64,000 nt of DNA from Alphaproteobacteria bacterium. GTDB lineage: Bacteria > Pseudomonadota > Alphaproteobacteria > Rhodobacterales > Rhodobacteraceae. The DNA lies in NCBI GenBank assembly GCA_030425185.1, contig JAUIAU010000001.1, forward strand, positions 121,402-185,401, read 5' to 3'. This document shows, piece by piece, positions 18,085 to 27,244 of this stretch. The position numbers and the translations under genes are program-made. Position 1 is the first letter of the stretch. Every line of letters starts with the position of its first letter. Below the pieces are notes generated by a model. It was not told the origin of the DNA and ran no database searches. It worked only from the letters and a program-made list of their open reading frames with translations.

Positions 18085-19956
18085 ATGACCGATTTCCTGC
18101 TGCTCGCGTTCATCTTCCTCGTCGCCGGTGTCGCGGCGGTGCCGGTTGCCAGCCGCCTCGGCCTTGGGTCGGTGCTGGGCTACCTGATCGCGGGGATCGC
18201 CATTTCGCCGGTGCTGGCGCTGCTGCACGTCGATGTCCTCTCGATCCAGCATTTCGCCGAGTTCGGCGTGGTGATGATGCTGTTCCTGATCGGCCTCGAA
18301 CTGGAGCCGCGCCGCCTGTGGGAGATGCGCGCCCGGCTGTTCGGGCTGGGCGGCGGCCAGATCGCGGGCACCACGGTGCTGGTTGCGGCGGCGGCGATGG
18401 TGCTGGGCCAGCCCTGGACCATCGCGCTGACGGTGGGCCTCGTGCTGGCGCTGTCGTCCACCGCCATCGTGCTGCAGACGCTGGGCGAGAAGGGCCTGAT
18501 GAAGTCCGACGGCGGCGAGGGCAGCTTCGCCGTGCTCCTGACGCAGGACATCGCGGTGATCCCGATGCTGGCGCTGATCCCGCTGCTGGCCCTGCCCGAG
18601 CTCGCGGTGCACGGCGGTCACGTCGCCGAGGACGGCCACGGCGGCGCGCTCAGCCTCGTCGACGGGCTGGCGGGCTGGCAACTGGCGCTGATCAACGTGG
18701 GCGCCATCGCCTTCGTCATCCTCGTCGGCAGCGTGCTGACCCGGCCGCTCTTCCGCTTCATCGCCGCCGCGCAGTTGCGCGAGCTGTTCACCGCGACGGC
18801 GCTGATGATGGTCATCGGCATCGCCCTGCTGATGAGCCTCGTCGGCCTCTCGCCCGCGCTCGGCACCTTCCTCGCGGGCGTCGTGCTGGCGAACAGCGAG
18901 TACCGGCACGAACTCGAGTCGGACATCGACCCGTTCAAGGGGCTGCTCCTGGGCCTGTTCTTCATGACGGTCGGTGCGGCGATCGACTTCGGCCTGCTGT
19001 TCGGGGCCTTCGGCACCATCGTCGGGCTGACGCTGGGCCTGATGCTGATCAAGGGCGTCGTGCTCTACGCGCTCGGCGTCATCTTCCACCTCAAGGGCGC
19101 GGACCGCTGGCTGTTCGCGCTGGGGCTGGCGCAGGCCGGAGAGTTCGGCTTCGTGCTGCTGGGCTTCACGGTGTCGAACGCGGTGCTGCCCGCCGCGCTG
19201 GCCGATGTCCTGCTGCTGGTGGTGGCGCTGTCGATGCTGCTGACCCCGGCGCTGTTCATCCTCTACGACCGGGTCATCGCGCCCCGTTTCGCGACGGCCG
19301 AGGCGCGCGGCCCCGACGAGATGCCCAGCGACGGCCAGATCCTGATCGCGGGCGCGGGCCGGGTCGGCGGGCTGATCAACCGGATCCTGCTGTCGGCAGG
19401 CTACCGGACCACGATGATCGACTACTCCTCGCGGCAGATCGATGCGCTGCGCACCTTCGGCATCCGCCTGTTCTTCGGCGACGCGACGCGGCCCGACCTG
19501 TTGCAGGCCGCGGGCATCGCCGAGGCGCGGGTGCTGATCGTGGCGCTCGACGACGCCGAGCAGATCACGGCGCTGGTGAAATACGTCCGCCACGCCTACC
19601 CGAACGTGCATGTCATGGCGCGGGCGCTCAACCGGCACCATGTCTACGAGCTCTGGGCGGCGGGCTGCCGCGACATCGTGCGCGAGACCTATGACAGCAG
19701 CCTGCGGATGGGCCGCTCGACGCTGGAGGCGCTGGGGCTCGACCGCGCCACCGCGCAGGAAATGGTGGACGCCTTCGACGAGGTGGACCGCGCCGCGATG
19801 ATCGAGGTTGCGCCGGTCTACCGACCCGGCGTGCCGGTGCTGGAGAACCCCGAATACGTCGAGAAGATCCGCGAGATCATCGGCCCGCGGCAGGAGGCGC
19901 TCAAGACCCGGATGATCGCGATCCGCAGCGCGGCCGAACGCAAGACCGGCAGCTAG
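18085..19956 (+). CDS. Kef-type potassium/proton antiporter with TrkA-N domain
   Basis: 623 residues. About 12-13 membrane helices make a CPA2 Na+/H+-exchanger domain (for example SRLGLGSVLGYLIAGIAI, FGVVMMLFLIGLELEPRRLW and SPALGTFLAGVVLANSEYRHELESDIDPFKG). From residue ~410 a cytosolic Rossmann TrkA-N domain follows (ILIAGAGRVGGLINRIL, FFGDATRPDLLQAAG). This is the KefB/KefC arrangement, known for glutathione-gated K+ efflux. Gating ligand here is not predictable. Its 3' end overlaps the convergent YjbR gene by 4 bases. Confidence 0.92.
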   Translation: MTDFLLLAFIFLVAGVAAVPVASRLGLGSVLGYLIAGIAISPVLALLHVDVLSIQHFAEFGVVMMLFLIGLELEPRRLWEMRARLFGLGGGQIAGTTVLVAAAAMVLGQPWTIALTVGLVLALSSTAIVLQTLGEKGLMKSDGGEGSFAVLLTQDIAVIPMLALIPLLALPELAVHGGHVAEDGHGGALSLVDGLAGWQLALINVGAIAFVILVGSVLTRPLFRFIAAAQLRELFTATALMMVIGIALLMSLVGLSPALGTFLAGVVLANSEYRHELESDIDPFKGLLLGLFFMTVGAAIDFGLLFGAFGTIVGLTLGLMLIKGVVLYALGVIFHLKGADRWLFALGLAQAGEFGFVLLGFTVSNAVLPAALADVLLLVVALSMLLTPALFILYDRVIAPRFATAEARGPDEMPSDGQILIAGAGRVGGLINRILLSAGYRTTMIDYSSRQIDALRTFGIRLFFGDATRPDLLQAAGIAEARVLIVALDDAEQITALVKYVRHAYPNVHVMARALNRHHVYELWAAGCRDIVRETYDSSLRMGRSTLEALGLDRATAQEMVDAFDEVDRAAMIEVAPVYRPGVPVLENPEYVEKIREIIGPRQEALKTRMIAIRSAAERKTGS

Positions 19957-20318
19957 CCCTCGCCCCGCGCCGCGTCCCAGGCCTTCAGCCAGCGTTTTGG
20001 CGCGGCCACACGCCAGGTGCTGTGCAGCCGCGCCTCGGCCCAGCCGGGATCGATCCGCCCCGCCGCGACCAGAAGGATGCCGTGGTTCGCGTAATGGGGA
20101 TGCAGCAGGAAGGTGTCCGGGTCCGCCCCGTGCAGCGCCTCGCGTTCCTCGTTGCTGCCCTTGAAGCAGGCGGCGTCCATGTAGGGGGACCACCAGACCC
20201 ACATCTTGCCGTGCGCCTTCAGGCAGGGGTTGCCCCAGGCCGTCGTCTCGATGACCTCCGGAAGTCCGAGGCCCAGCGCGAAGTCGCGCAGGGCGGGCCA
20301 TGTGGCGATCCCGGTCAA
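19953..20318 (-). CDS. MmcQ/YjbR family protein
   Basis: 121-residue protein of the MmcQ/YjbR family (double-wing, CyaY-like fold). Family features are FALGLGLPEVIETTAWGNPC, the KAHGKMWVWWSPY strand, and the C-terminal VAAPKRWLKAWDAARG helix. Some members bind DNA weakly; function is otherwise unknown. Its start overlaps the polA stop by 4 bases (ATGA), so it is translated from the polA transcript. Confidence 0.85.
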   Translation of the reverse strand: MTGIATWPALRDFALGLGLPEVIETTAWGNPCLKAHGKMWVWWSPYMDAACFKGSNEEREALHGADPDTFLLHPHYANHGILLVAAGRIDPGWAEARLHSTWRVAAPKRWLKAWDAARGEG

Positions 20319-23119
20319 TGCGCTTCCGCCCAGTTTGCCCCCTGCCCGGCATCGACGACCAGCGGCACGTCGAGGTGCAGGACCGGGGCGCAGGCGCCCT
20401 CCATCACCTCGCGGGCGCGTGCGATCAGGGCCTCCACGTCGGCCTCGGCCACTTCGAAGACCAATTCGTCGTGGACCTGCAGCAGCATCCGGGCGTCGAG
20501 GCCCCCGGTCGCCGCCTCCATCCGCACCATCGCCCGGCGGATGATGTCGGCCGCGGTGCCCTGGATCGGCGCGTTGATCGCGGCCCGCTTGGCAAAGCCC
20601 GCGCCGGGACCCTTGGCGTTGATCTCGGGCGTGTGGATGCGGCGGCCGAACAGGGTTTCCACCCGGCCGTGTTTCTGCGCGAAGGCCACGGTGTCGTCCA
20701 TGTAGGTGCGGATGCCGGGGAAGCGCTCGAAGTAGCGGTCGATGAAGCCCTGCGCCTCGGCCCGCGGGATGCGCAGGTTGCGCGCGAGGCCGAAGCCGGA
20801 AATCCCGTAGATCACCCCGAAGTTGATCGCCTTCGCCTGTCGCCGCACATCGGGCGTCATCTGGTCGAGCGGCACGTTGAACATCTCGGACGCGGTGGCG
20901 GCGTGGATGTCCTGCCCCTCGCGGAACGCCTGCTTCAGCGCCTCGATGTCGGCGATATGGGCCAGAATGCGCAGTTCGATCTGGGAGTAGTCGAGGCTGA
21001 CCAGCACCTTGCCCGGATCGGCCACGAAGGCCTCGCGGATGCGGCGGCCTTCCTCGCTGCGGACCGGGATGTTCTGCAGGTTCGGATCGGTCGAGGCCAG
21101 GCGCCCGGTGTTCGCGCCCGCGATGGAATAGCTGGTGTGGACGCGCCCCGTCTCGGGGTTGATGTGGTCCTGCAGCGCGTCGGTATAGGTCGATTTCAGC
21201 TTCGCGAGCTGCCGCCAGTCGAGGATGCGGCGCGGCAGTTCATGCTCGGTCGCGAGGTCTTCCAGCACGTCCGCGCCGGTGCCCCAGGCGCCGTTCTTGC
21301 CGCGCTTGCCGCCCTCGAAGCCCATCTTGTCGAACAGGATCTCGCCCAGTTGCTTGGGCGAGCCGACGTTGAACTTCTCGCCGGCCAGTTCCTGGATCTC
21401 GTCCTCCAGCCCCGCCATCGTCTGCGCGAAGGCGTTCGACATCCGGCTGAGCACGTCACGGTCCACCCGGATGCCGCGCCGTTCCATCCGGCCCAGCACC
21501 GCGACCATCGGGCGTTCGAGATACTCGTAGACCCGCGTCACCCGGTTGCGGTGCAGCTGCGGCTTCAGGTGCTGCCAGAGCCGCAGGGTGATGTCGGCAT
21601 CCTCGGCGGCGTATTTCGTGGCCTCGTCGATCGGCACCCGGTCGAAGGTCACCGCGCTCTTGCCGGTGCCGAGCAGCGACTTGATCGGGATCGGGACATG
21701 GCCGAGGTAGCGCTCGGACAGCGCGTCCATCCCGTGCCCGTGCAGCCCGGCGTTCAGCGCGTAGCTGAGCAGCATCGTGTCGTCGATCGGCGCGATCTCG
21801 ATCCCGTAACGGGCGAGGATCTTGGCGTCGTATTTCATGTTCTGGCCGATCTTCAGGACGCTCGGGTCCTCCAGCACCGGCTTCAGCAGCGCCAGCGCCT
21901 CGTCCAGCGGCATCTGCCCCTCGGCCAGTGCATCGTCGCCGAAAAGGTCGTCCGCCGCCCCCGCGCGGTGGGTCAGCGGCAGGTAGGCCGCCTCGCCCGG
22001 CTCGATGCAGAGGCAGACCCCCACGAGATCGGCCCGCATCTCGTCGAGGCCCGTCGTCTCGGTATCCACAGCGACATGGCCGCGGGCCACCGCGCGCGCC
22101 AGCCAGTCCTTCAGGGTGTCGGCATCGCGGATCGTGACATAGCGGGACGGATCGATCGGCGCGGCGGCGGGCGCATCGGCGGGGGCCGGATCGGCGCCTT
22201 CCGGCGTGGTGTCGGGGATCGCGGGGGCCTCGACCCCCAGCCGGTCGGAGATCCGCCTTGTGATGGTGCGGAACTCCATCTCGGTCAGGAAGCCCAGCAA
22301 CTGCTCCGGGTCCGGCTCGATCACCTCGAGGTCTTCGAGGGTGAAATCGAGCTCCATCGTGTCGCAGAGCTTCACCAGCTCGCGCGACAGCCGGATCTGG
22401 TCGGCCTTCTCGACCAGTGTCTGCCGCCGCTTCGGCTGCTTGATCGTCTCGGCCTGCGCCAGCAGCGTGTCGAGGTCGCCGAACTCGGTGATCAGCTGCG
22501 CTGCCGTCTTGATCCCGATGCCCGGCGCGCCGGGCACGTTGTCCACGCTGTCGCCCGCCAGTGCCTGCACGTCGACGACGCGCTCGGGGTAGACGCCGAA
22601 CTTCTCGAACACGCCCTCGCGGTCGATGCGGCGGTTCTTCATCGGGTCCAGCATCTCGACCCCTTCCCCGACGAGCTGCATCAGGTCCTTGTCCGAGGAC
22701 AGGATGGTGACGCGCCCGCCCGCCTCGCGCGCCTGCCGCGCCAGCGTGGCGATGATGTCGTCGGCCTCGAAGCCCTCGACCTCCTTGCAGGCGATGTTGA
22801 ACGCCTCGGTCGCGCGCCGGGTCAGCGGGATCTGCGGGCGCAGGTCCTCGGGCATCGCCTCGCGGTTGGCCTTGTACTGGTCGTAGAGGTCGTTGCGGAA
22901 CGTGTGGCTGCCCTTGTCGAAGATCACCGCGACATGGGTCGCGGCATCGGCGCCGGTATTCGCCTCGACATAGCGCTGGAGCATGTTGCAGAAGCCCGAC
23001 ACCGCGCCGACCGGCAGACCGTCGGACTTGCGCGTCAGCGGCGGCAGCGCGTGGTAGGCCCGGAAGATGTAGGCCGAGCCGTCGATCAGATGCAGGTGGT
23101 GTCCCTTGCCGAATGCCAT
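20315..23119 (-). CDS. polA: DNA polymerase I
   Basis: 934-residue repair and Okazaki-fragment-processing polymerase. Domains in order: 5'-3' exonuclease (HLIDGSAYIFRAYHALPP, DDIIATLA, SSDKDLMQLV, GDSVDNVPGAPGIG); 3'-5' proofreading exonuclease with intact VAVDTETTGLDEM; polymerase with motif A SLDYSQIELRILAHI, motif B KAINFGVIYGISGFGLA and motif C LLQVHDELVFEV. All catalytic acids are present. The open frame begins at 23179, but MAFGKGHHLHLIDGS at 23119 matches the family start. Co-transcribed with the YjbR-like gene. Confidence 0.97.
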   Translation of the reverse strand: MAFGKGHHLHLIDGSAYIFRAYHALPPLTRKSDGLPVGAVSGFCNMLQRYVEANTGADAATHVAVIFDKGSHTFRNDLYDQYKANREAMPEDLRPQIPLTRRATEAFNIACKEVEGFEADDIIATLARQAREAGGRVTILSSDKDLMQLVGEGVEMLDPMKNRRIDREGVFEKFGVYPERVVDVQALAGDSVDNVPGAPGIGIKTAAQLITEFGDLDTLLAQAETIKQPKRRQTLVEKADQIRLSRELVKLCDTMELDFTLEDLEVIEPDPEQLLGFLTEMEFRTITRRISDRLGVEAPAIPDTTPEGADPAPADAPAAAPIDPSRYVTIRDADTLKDWLARAVARGHVAVDTETTGLDEMRADLVGVCLCIEPGEAAYLPLTHRAGAADDLFGDDALAEGQMPLDEALALLKPVLEDPSVLKIGQNMKYDAKILARYGIEIAPIDDTMLLSYALNAGLHGHGMDALSERYLGHVPIPIKSLLGTGKSAVTFDRVPIDEATKYAAEDADITLRLWQHLKPQLHRNRVTRVYEYLERPMVAVLGRMERRGIRVDRDVLSRMSNAFAQTMAGLEDEIQELAGEKFNVGSPKQLGEILFDKMGFEGGKRGKNGAWGTGADVLEDLATEHELPRRILDWRQLAKLKSTYTDALQDHINPETGRVHTSYSIAGANTGRLASTDPNLQNIPVRSEEGRRIREAFVADPGKVLVSLDYSQIELRILAHIADIEALKQAFREGQDIHAATASEMFNVPLDQMTPDVRRQAKAINFGVIYGISGFGLARNLRIPRAEAQGFIDRYFERFPGIRTYMDDTVAFAQKHGRVETLFGRRIHTPEINAKGPGAGFAKRAAINAPIQGTAADIIRRAMVRMEAATGGLDARMLLQVHDELVFEVAEADVEALIARAREVMEGACAPVLHLDVPLVVDAGQGANWAEAH

Positions 23120-23191
23120 GGCGCGCTCCCCGTTCTTTCGGACCGGTCTAGCCCGGGGGCCGGGTGCCGTCCATGACAAGCGGTGCCGGGG

Positions 23192-23737
23192 TCAGGGCTG
23201 TTTCGGTCCGGGACCGACGCGGTGATGCAGGCGGGGACCATCCGACAGCGCCATGATCACGACGATTTCTCCGGGCAGCGGCGCATCGCCAACCATCAGG
23301 CTCCAGGTGTCGATATGGGGAAACGACCACGGGTTGTCCTTGTGGCCCAGCGGAACGTCGATGACGCTCCCGACCGCACCGATCTTCACGTTCGCGGGGA
23401 TCAGGGCCGCGCCGCCGCCGATCGCGGCCCGCATCGGCGCGCCCAGCCGCGGGTGAACACAGGCCGCCCCGTGCTCCATCAGCCCGTCCGTCCCGACCAG
23501 CGCCGCCTTGCCGTAGGATACCGCGGGGTTCGGGAGCCGCTCGGCGATCCGCGCCATGAGCTTCTCCCCAAGCGCCGCGCCGAGGACGAAAAGCGGCTCG
23601 AGGTCCTCGCCATGCCGGCCCGCGAAGGGGTTGCGGATCACCGCAAGCGCGGCGGCTCGGGTGACGGGTGCGCCCGGCAGACCGGATTCGTCGGTGCCGG
23701 TGGTCTCGACGATGATCTGGGTTTTCCGCAGCTCCAC
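23192..23737 (-). CDS. Amino acid synthesis family protein (PF06684-like)
   Basis: 181 residues, whole length matching the 'amino acid synthesis' family: an ET-rich N-terminus, AVIRNPFAGRHGEDLEPLFVLG, SYGKAALVGTDGLMEHGAACVHP, IGGGAALIPANVKIGAVG and VPLGHKDNPWSFPHIDTWS. The family name is historical, and the enzymatic activity remains uncertain. Related proteins occur in catabolic operons for cyclic amides. It lies 72 bases after the polA start and 4 bases after the hemolysin-III gene, so it is probably co-transcribed with the latter. Confidence 0.85.
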   Translation of the reverse strand: MELRKTQIIVETTGTDESGLPGAPVTRAAALAVIRNPFAGRHGEDLEPLFVLGAALGEKLMARIAERLPNPAVSYGKAALVGTDGLMEHGAACVHPRLGAPMRAAIGGGAALIPANVKIGAVGSVIDVPLGHKDNPWSFPHIDTWSLMVGDAPLPGEIVVIMALSDGPRLHHRVGPGPKQP

Positions 23738-23741
23738 GGGA

Positions 23742-24401
23742 TCAGGTTCCCGGCGCGGAGTGCACCATCTGCATCATGATCGCGATGAAGAACACCAGCG
23801 AGGCGCTCATCACGAAGACATGCCAGATCGTGTTGTGGAACTTCATGCCGCCCGCGACGAGGAAGAGCGTGCCCATCGTGTAGAGGATCCCGCCCGCGAT
23901 CATCAGCGCGGTCACCGGGGCGGGCAGCTGCGCGAGGATGTCGCCGCCGCCGAACAGGACCGCCCAGCCCATGCCGAGGCAGAGCAGGATGCCCACCCCC
24001 GCCGAGCGCCCGCCGCGCAGCATCGCGTAGCCGGTGCCCGCGACCGCCGCCCCCCAGAGCCCGGCCAGAAGCCCGGTCCCGGCCCCGGTCAGGACCGCGA
24101 AGGGCGTATAGGTGCCCGCGATCTTGAGGTAGATCGCCGAATGGTCGAGGCGGCGCAGCCAGTCGCGCCAGTCCGGCCGCGGCAGGTGGTTGTAGAGCAG
24201 CGAGCAGAAGATCATCGCGACAAGCGTCGCGCCGTAGACGCTGACCGCCGTCAGCGTGCCCGCGTTGCCGTGCCAGACCGCCGCGAGGGTAATCAGGACC
24301 GGCACCGCGACCAGCGCCGCCAGAAGCGCGGCCAGATGCACCACGGCATCCGAGAGAAGCTCGGCGCGGGAATACTCGGTGCGGGCCACGAACAGACTCA
24401 T
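23742..24401 (-). CDS. Hemolysin III / TrhA family membrane protein
   Basis: 219-residue seven-helix membrane protein of the PAQR/hemolysin-III group. The metal-binding motifs typical of the fold are visible: SDAVVHLAAL near the N-terminus, LDHSAIYLKIAGTYTPF in the middle, and HNTIWHVFVMSAS at the C-terminus (conserved His residues). Bacterial TrhA proteins are linked to membrane energetics rather than toxin activity. It is followed after 4 bases by the amino-acid-synthesis-family gene. Confidence 0.9.
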   Translation of the reverse strand: MSLFVARTEYSRAELLSDAVVHLAALLAALVAVPVLITLAAVWHGNAGTLTAVSVYGATLVAMIFCSLLYNHLPRPDWRDWLRRLDHSAIYLKIAGTYTPFAVLTGAGTGLLAGLWGAAVAGTGYAMLRGGRSAGVGILLCLGMGWAVLFGGGDILAQLPAPVTALMIAGGILYTMGTLFLVAGGMKFHNTIWHVFVMSASLVFFIAIMMQMVHSAPGT

Positions 24402-24492
24402 GGCGTGATGGTAGCACTCCCGCGCGGCAAGTCGCGGGGGATTTCACATTCCGTAAGGTCAGTGGGCCGTCAGGTCAGCGGTCAGCGGGCGC

Positions 24493-24669
24493 TCAGCCGT
24501 CCTTGCGGCTTTCGTGGATGAAGCGCTTGTCGCAGTAGCCGCATTCGACCCAGCCGGTCTCTTCCGGGATCTGGAGCCAGACGCGGGGATGTCCCAGCGC
24601 GCCCTCGCCGCCATCACAGGCCACGCGCCATTTCGAGACGATTTCGGATTCGGGCACCTGGGTGGTCAT
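24493..24669 (-). CDS. zf-CHCC zinc-finger protein
   Basis: 58-residue protein starting [14 protein letters not shown]. It has the CHCC zinc-binding pattern: Cys in RVACDGG, His in [10 protein letters not shown], then CGYCDKRF. Length and layout match the zf-CHCC family, homologous to the NDUFS6 subunit of mitochondrial complex I; in alphaproteobacteria it associates with respiratory complex I. The open frame is longer upstream, but MTTQV at 24669 is the family start. Divergent from the ABC ATPase. Confidence 0.88.
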   Translation of the reverse strand: MTTQVPESEIVSKWRVACDGGEGALGHPRVWLQIPEETGWVECGYCDKRFIHESRKDG

Positions 24670-24775
24670 CGGGAAACCTTTCGCGGGGAGCGGTTGTCGC
24701 GCCGGACGGCGCCCGCTAGATCGGCGGCAACTTACCAAAGACGGCAGGCCGGACAAGACCCGGCAGGGGGACGCC

Positions 24776-25732
24776 ATGTCACAGAACGCCATCGAGATCA
24801 CCGGCCTGCGCAAGACCTACCGCGCCGGACGGGGCGCCCCCGCCAAGGAGGCGCTGCGGGGCGTCGACCTGAACGTGCCCGCGGGCTCGGTCTTCGGACT
24901 GCTGGGGCCGAACGGGGCGGGCAAGTCGACACTGATCAACATCCTCGCGGGGCTGGTGACCAAGACGGCGGGCAAGGTGACGATCTGGGGCTTCGACCAG
25001 GACGTGAACCCGCGCCAGTCCCGGGCCGCGATCGGCGTGATGCCGCAGGAGCTGAACCTCGACCCCTTCTTCACCCCGCGCGACGCGCTCGAAGTGCAGG
25101 CCGGCCTCTATGGCGTGCCGCCCGCGCAGCGCCGCTCGGACGAGATCCTCGCGATGGTCGGCCTGACCGACAAGGCACAGGCCTATGCCCGCACCCTGTC
25201 GGGCGGCATGCGGCGGCGGCTGCTGCTGGGCAAGGCGCTGGTCCACCGCCCGCAGGTGCTGGTGCTGGACGAGCCGACGGCAGGCGTGGACATCGAGTTG
25301 CGGCAGATGCTGTGGCGCAACGTGCGGCGGCTGAACACCGAGGAAGGGATGACGATCATCCTGACCACGCATTACCTCGAAGAGGCGCAAGAGATGTGCG
25401 ACGAGATCGCCATCATCGATAAGGGCCGCAAGATCGCGCAGGACAAGACCGCGAACCTGCTGGCCCGGCTCGACGCCAAGACGCTGGTGGTGACCCCTGA
25501 CGCGCCGCTGGCGCAGGCCCCCGACCTGCCCGAGGGCGTGACGCTGGAGCACCGTCCGGACGGCGCGCTGGCGCTGGGGTTCCGCAAGGGCGCGGTCAGC
25601 ATGGAGGCGCTGATCGCGGCGCTGCACCGGGCGGGCGTCTCGATCCGCGACATCGCGACCGAGGAGCCGGACCTCGAGGACGTGTTCCTCGACCTGACCG
25701 GCAGCGGGGCACACGCCGATCCGGGACAGTAG
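24776..25732 (+). CDS. ABC transporter ATP-binding protein
   Basis: 318-residue ABC ATPase of the drug/polysaccharide-exporter (YadG/CcmA-like) group. Walker A is GPNGAGKST, the signature is [15 protein letters not shown], and Walker B is [12 protein letters not shown] followed by a conserved switch His in TTHYLEEAQ. The C-terminal ~90 residues form the regulatory extension usual for this group. An ABC-2 permease (YadH-like) normally sits directly downstream. Here there is none on either side, so the permease must be elsewhere or has been lost. Confidence 0.9.
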   Translation: MSQNAIEITGLRKTYRAGRGAPAKEALRGVDLNVPAGSVFGLLGPNGAGKSTLINILAGLVTKTAGKVTIWGFDQDVNPRQSRAAIGVMPQELNLDPFFTPRDALEVQAGLYGVPPAQRRSDEILAMVGLTDKAQAYARTLSGGMRRRLLLGKALVHRPQVLVLDEPTAGVDIELRQMLWRNVRRLNTEEGMTIILTTHYLEEAQEMCDEIAIIDKGRKIAQDKTANLLARLDAKTLVVTPDAPLAQAPDLPEGVTLEHRPDGALALGFRKGAVSMEALIAALHRAGVSIRDIATEEPDLEDVFLDLTGSGAHADPGQ

Positions 25733-25788
25733 GTCAGCCTGCCTGACCCGATGTTTCGCGCGCGAAACAATGCGTCAGCCTAACTGAC
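25732..25788. promoter_or_regulatory. Symmetric nest of three inverted repeats
   Basis: An 18-bp perfect palindrome, TGTTTCGCGCGCGAAACA (25752-25769), is flanked on each side by 4 bases and then a near-identical hyphenated inverted repeat: GTCAGCCTGCCTGAC (25733-25747) and GTCAGCCTAACTGAC (25774-25788). The centres are 20.5 bases apart, two helical turns. It starts at the stop codon of the ABC ATPase and lies ~230 bases before the outer-membrane-protein gene. It may be a multi-dimer operator, or the first repeat may act as a weak terminator. Confidence 0.6.
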
Positions 25789-26014
25789 TGATAATTAACA
25801 CTTTATTTACGCCCCCGGACGGATGGCCCGCCCGGACGCCCCTCGCCGCCGATCCGGGGCGGGCGTGGCCGTTTCGGCACAGTCGGCCGGAAATCCCACC
25901 GCCCAAATACAGAATATTGGGGCGAATTGTCTTTTTAATACATCATGTTGATTGACGCCCCCCCTGCGAAAGGATGGCCCACTGCGCCAACCGTCGTCTT
26001 GGGGGATCGCGGTC

Positions 26015-26695
26015 ATGGCTGCCACACGTCTCGCCGCTGCCGTCATCGCAGCGACCCTGCTTGCCGCACCGGCGAAGGCCGAGATGTTTTCCGGGCGCTA
26101 CGGCGGCCTGTCCTTCGGCACGATCTCCGGCACGGCCCTGACCAATGACGACGGCCCGCGCTTCGGGCAGCGCACCGTCTCGATCAGCGGCAGCGACCGG
26201 GACCTGCACGGCGGCGTCACCCGGCGCAGCGGCACGCGGGTGCAGGGCTACGAGTTCGAACGCATCGCCACCGGGGCCTCGGGGTTCAACACGCAGACTG
26301 CCGTCTTCGGCCCGAACACGATCCGCAGCGAACGGACCGCGACCTTCGAGCGCCTGTCGGTCGCGAGCGCCCGCTTCGGTGTCGTGCGGGACGGCTGGCT
26401 GCTGAGCGCGGCCGCCGGACTGGTCTGGGGCGAAGGCTCGACCACCAACGCCGAGTTCAACGAGACCGCCGGCAGCTACGATTTCCCGCCCGACACCGCC
26501 GAGTTCGGCAAGATGGGCTTCGCGCTCGGGGTCGCGGCCGAGCGGATGGTGTTCGACGGCGTCTCGCTGGGCGTCGCGGTGCAGTATTTCGACTTCGGCC
26601 TGCTCAGCCGGGTTCTGAGCAAGGAGTCGGTCTACAGCCAGTCCAAGTCGCTCGGGCGGGTCTCGATGCGGCTGACCTGGTGGTTCGATCCCTGA
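26015..26695 (+). CDS. Outer-membrane beta-barrel-like protein
   Basis: 226-residue exported protein. Signal peptide MAATRLAAAVIAATLLAAPA, cut near AKA-E. The mature chain alternates polar and hydrophobic residues (RYGGLSFGTISGTAL, SLGVAVQYFDFGLLSR) and ends in RVSMRLTWWFDP, a terminal aromatic-rich strand as in outer-membrane barrels. No specific family is recognised. GGGGG lies upstream of the ATG at 26015, which is preferred over the in-frame ATG at 25952 because it begins the signal peptide. An AT-rich promoter-like stretch lies at 25905-25950, and the symmetric inverted-repeat nest lies further upstream. Confidence 0.65.
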   Translation: MAATRLAAAVIAATLLAAPAKAEMFSGRYGGLSFGTISGTALTNDDGPRFGQRTVSISGSDRDLHGGVTRRSGTRVQGYEFERIATGASGFNTQTAVFGPNTIRSERTATFERLSVASARFGVVRDGWLLSAAAGLVWGEGSTTNAEFNETAGSYDFPPDTAEFGKMGFALGVAAERMVFDGVSLGVAVQYFDFGLLSRVLSKESVYSQSKSLGRVSMRLTWWFDP

Positions 26696-26771
26696 GAATG
26701 CGCAGCTTCCGGGTCGCGGATCGCGCGGCCCGCACGGCAGGGTGCCCGGGACCACAGCCCGGAGCCCCGCC

Positions 26772-27239
26772 ATGCCGATCCGTTTCCTGCCGATGCCCAC
26801 CGAGACCGCCGCCGCCTATCGCGCCGGGGCGCCTGACGCGAACGGCCAGCCGCCCGAGCGCGCGGTGTCGGACGGCGGCGGCAATCCGTGCCGGCACTGC
26901 CTGCGCATGATCCCCGAGGGCGCGCCGATGCTGATCCTCGCGTACCGCCCGTTCGCCACGCTCCAGCCCTATGCCGAAACCGGGCCGGTGTTCCTGTGCG
27001 CCGCCCCCTGCCCCGCCCATGCGGGAGACGGGCTGCCGGAGGTGCTGACCGCCAGCCCGGACTACCTGCTGAAGGGCTACCGCGCGGACGAGCGCATCGC
27101 CTACGGCACCGGCCGCGTGACCCCGCGTGCGGAGCTGGCGGCCTATGCCGAGACGGTGCTGGCCGACCCCGCGATCGCGTTCGTCGATGTCCGCTCGGCG
27201 CGCAACAACTGCTGGCAGGCGCGGATCGTGCGGGCCTGA
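26772..27239 (+). CDS. DUF1203 domain-containing protein
   Basis: 155-residue protein starting MPIRFLPMPTETAAAYR. The DUF1203 layout is clear: GGGNPCRHCLRMIPEGAPML in the middle (a CRHCL motif), then AYRPFATLQPYAETGPVFLC, and FVDVRSARNNCWQARI at the end. Function of the family is unknown. The frame begins 10 codons earlier, but the ATG at 26772 fits the family start. It stands alone between the outer-membrane-protein gene and the convergent HIT gene. Confidence 0.85.
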   Translation: MPIRFLPMPTETAAAYRAGAPDANGQPPERAVSDGGGNPCRHCLRMIPEGAPMLILAYRPFATLQPYAETGPVFLCAAPCPAHAGDGLPEVLTASPDYLLKGYRADERIAYGTGRVTPRAELAAYAETVLADPAIAFVDVRSARNNCWQARIVRA

Positions 27240-27244
27240 CCGAC

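Noticed and set aside
20300..23176. 958-codon plus-strand frame opposite polA
   Set aside because: polA has all polymerase motifs on the minus strand. The antisense frame is a by-product of codon bias.
25752..25769. Assignment of the palindrome to PpsR/CrtJ (TGT-n12-ACA)
   Set aside because: Spacing fits, but the interior CGCGCG is unlike known sites and no photosynthesis gene is near.
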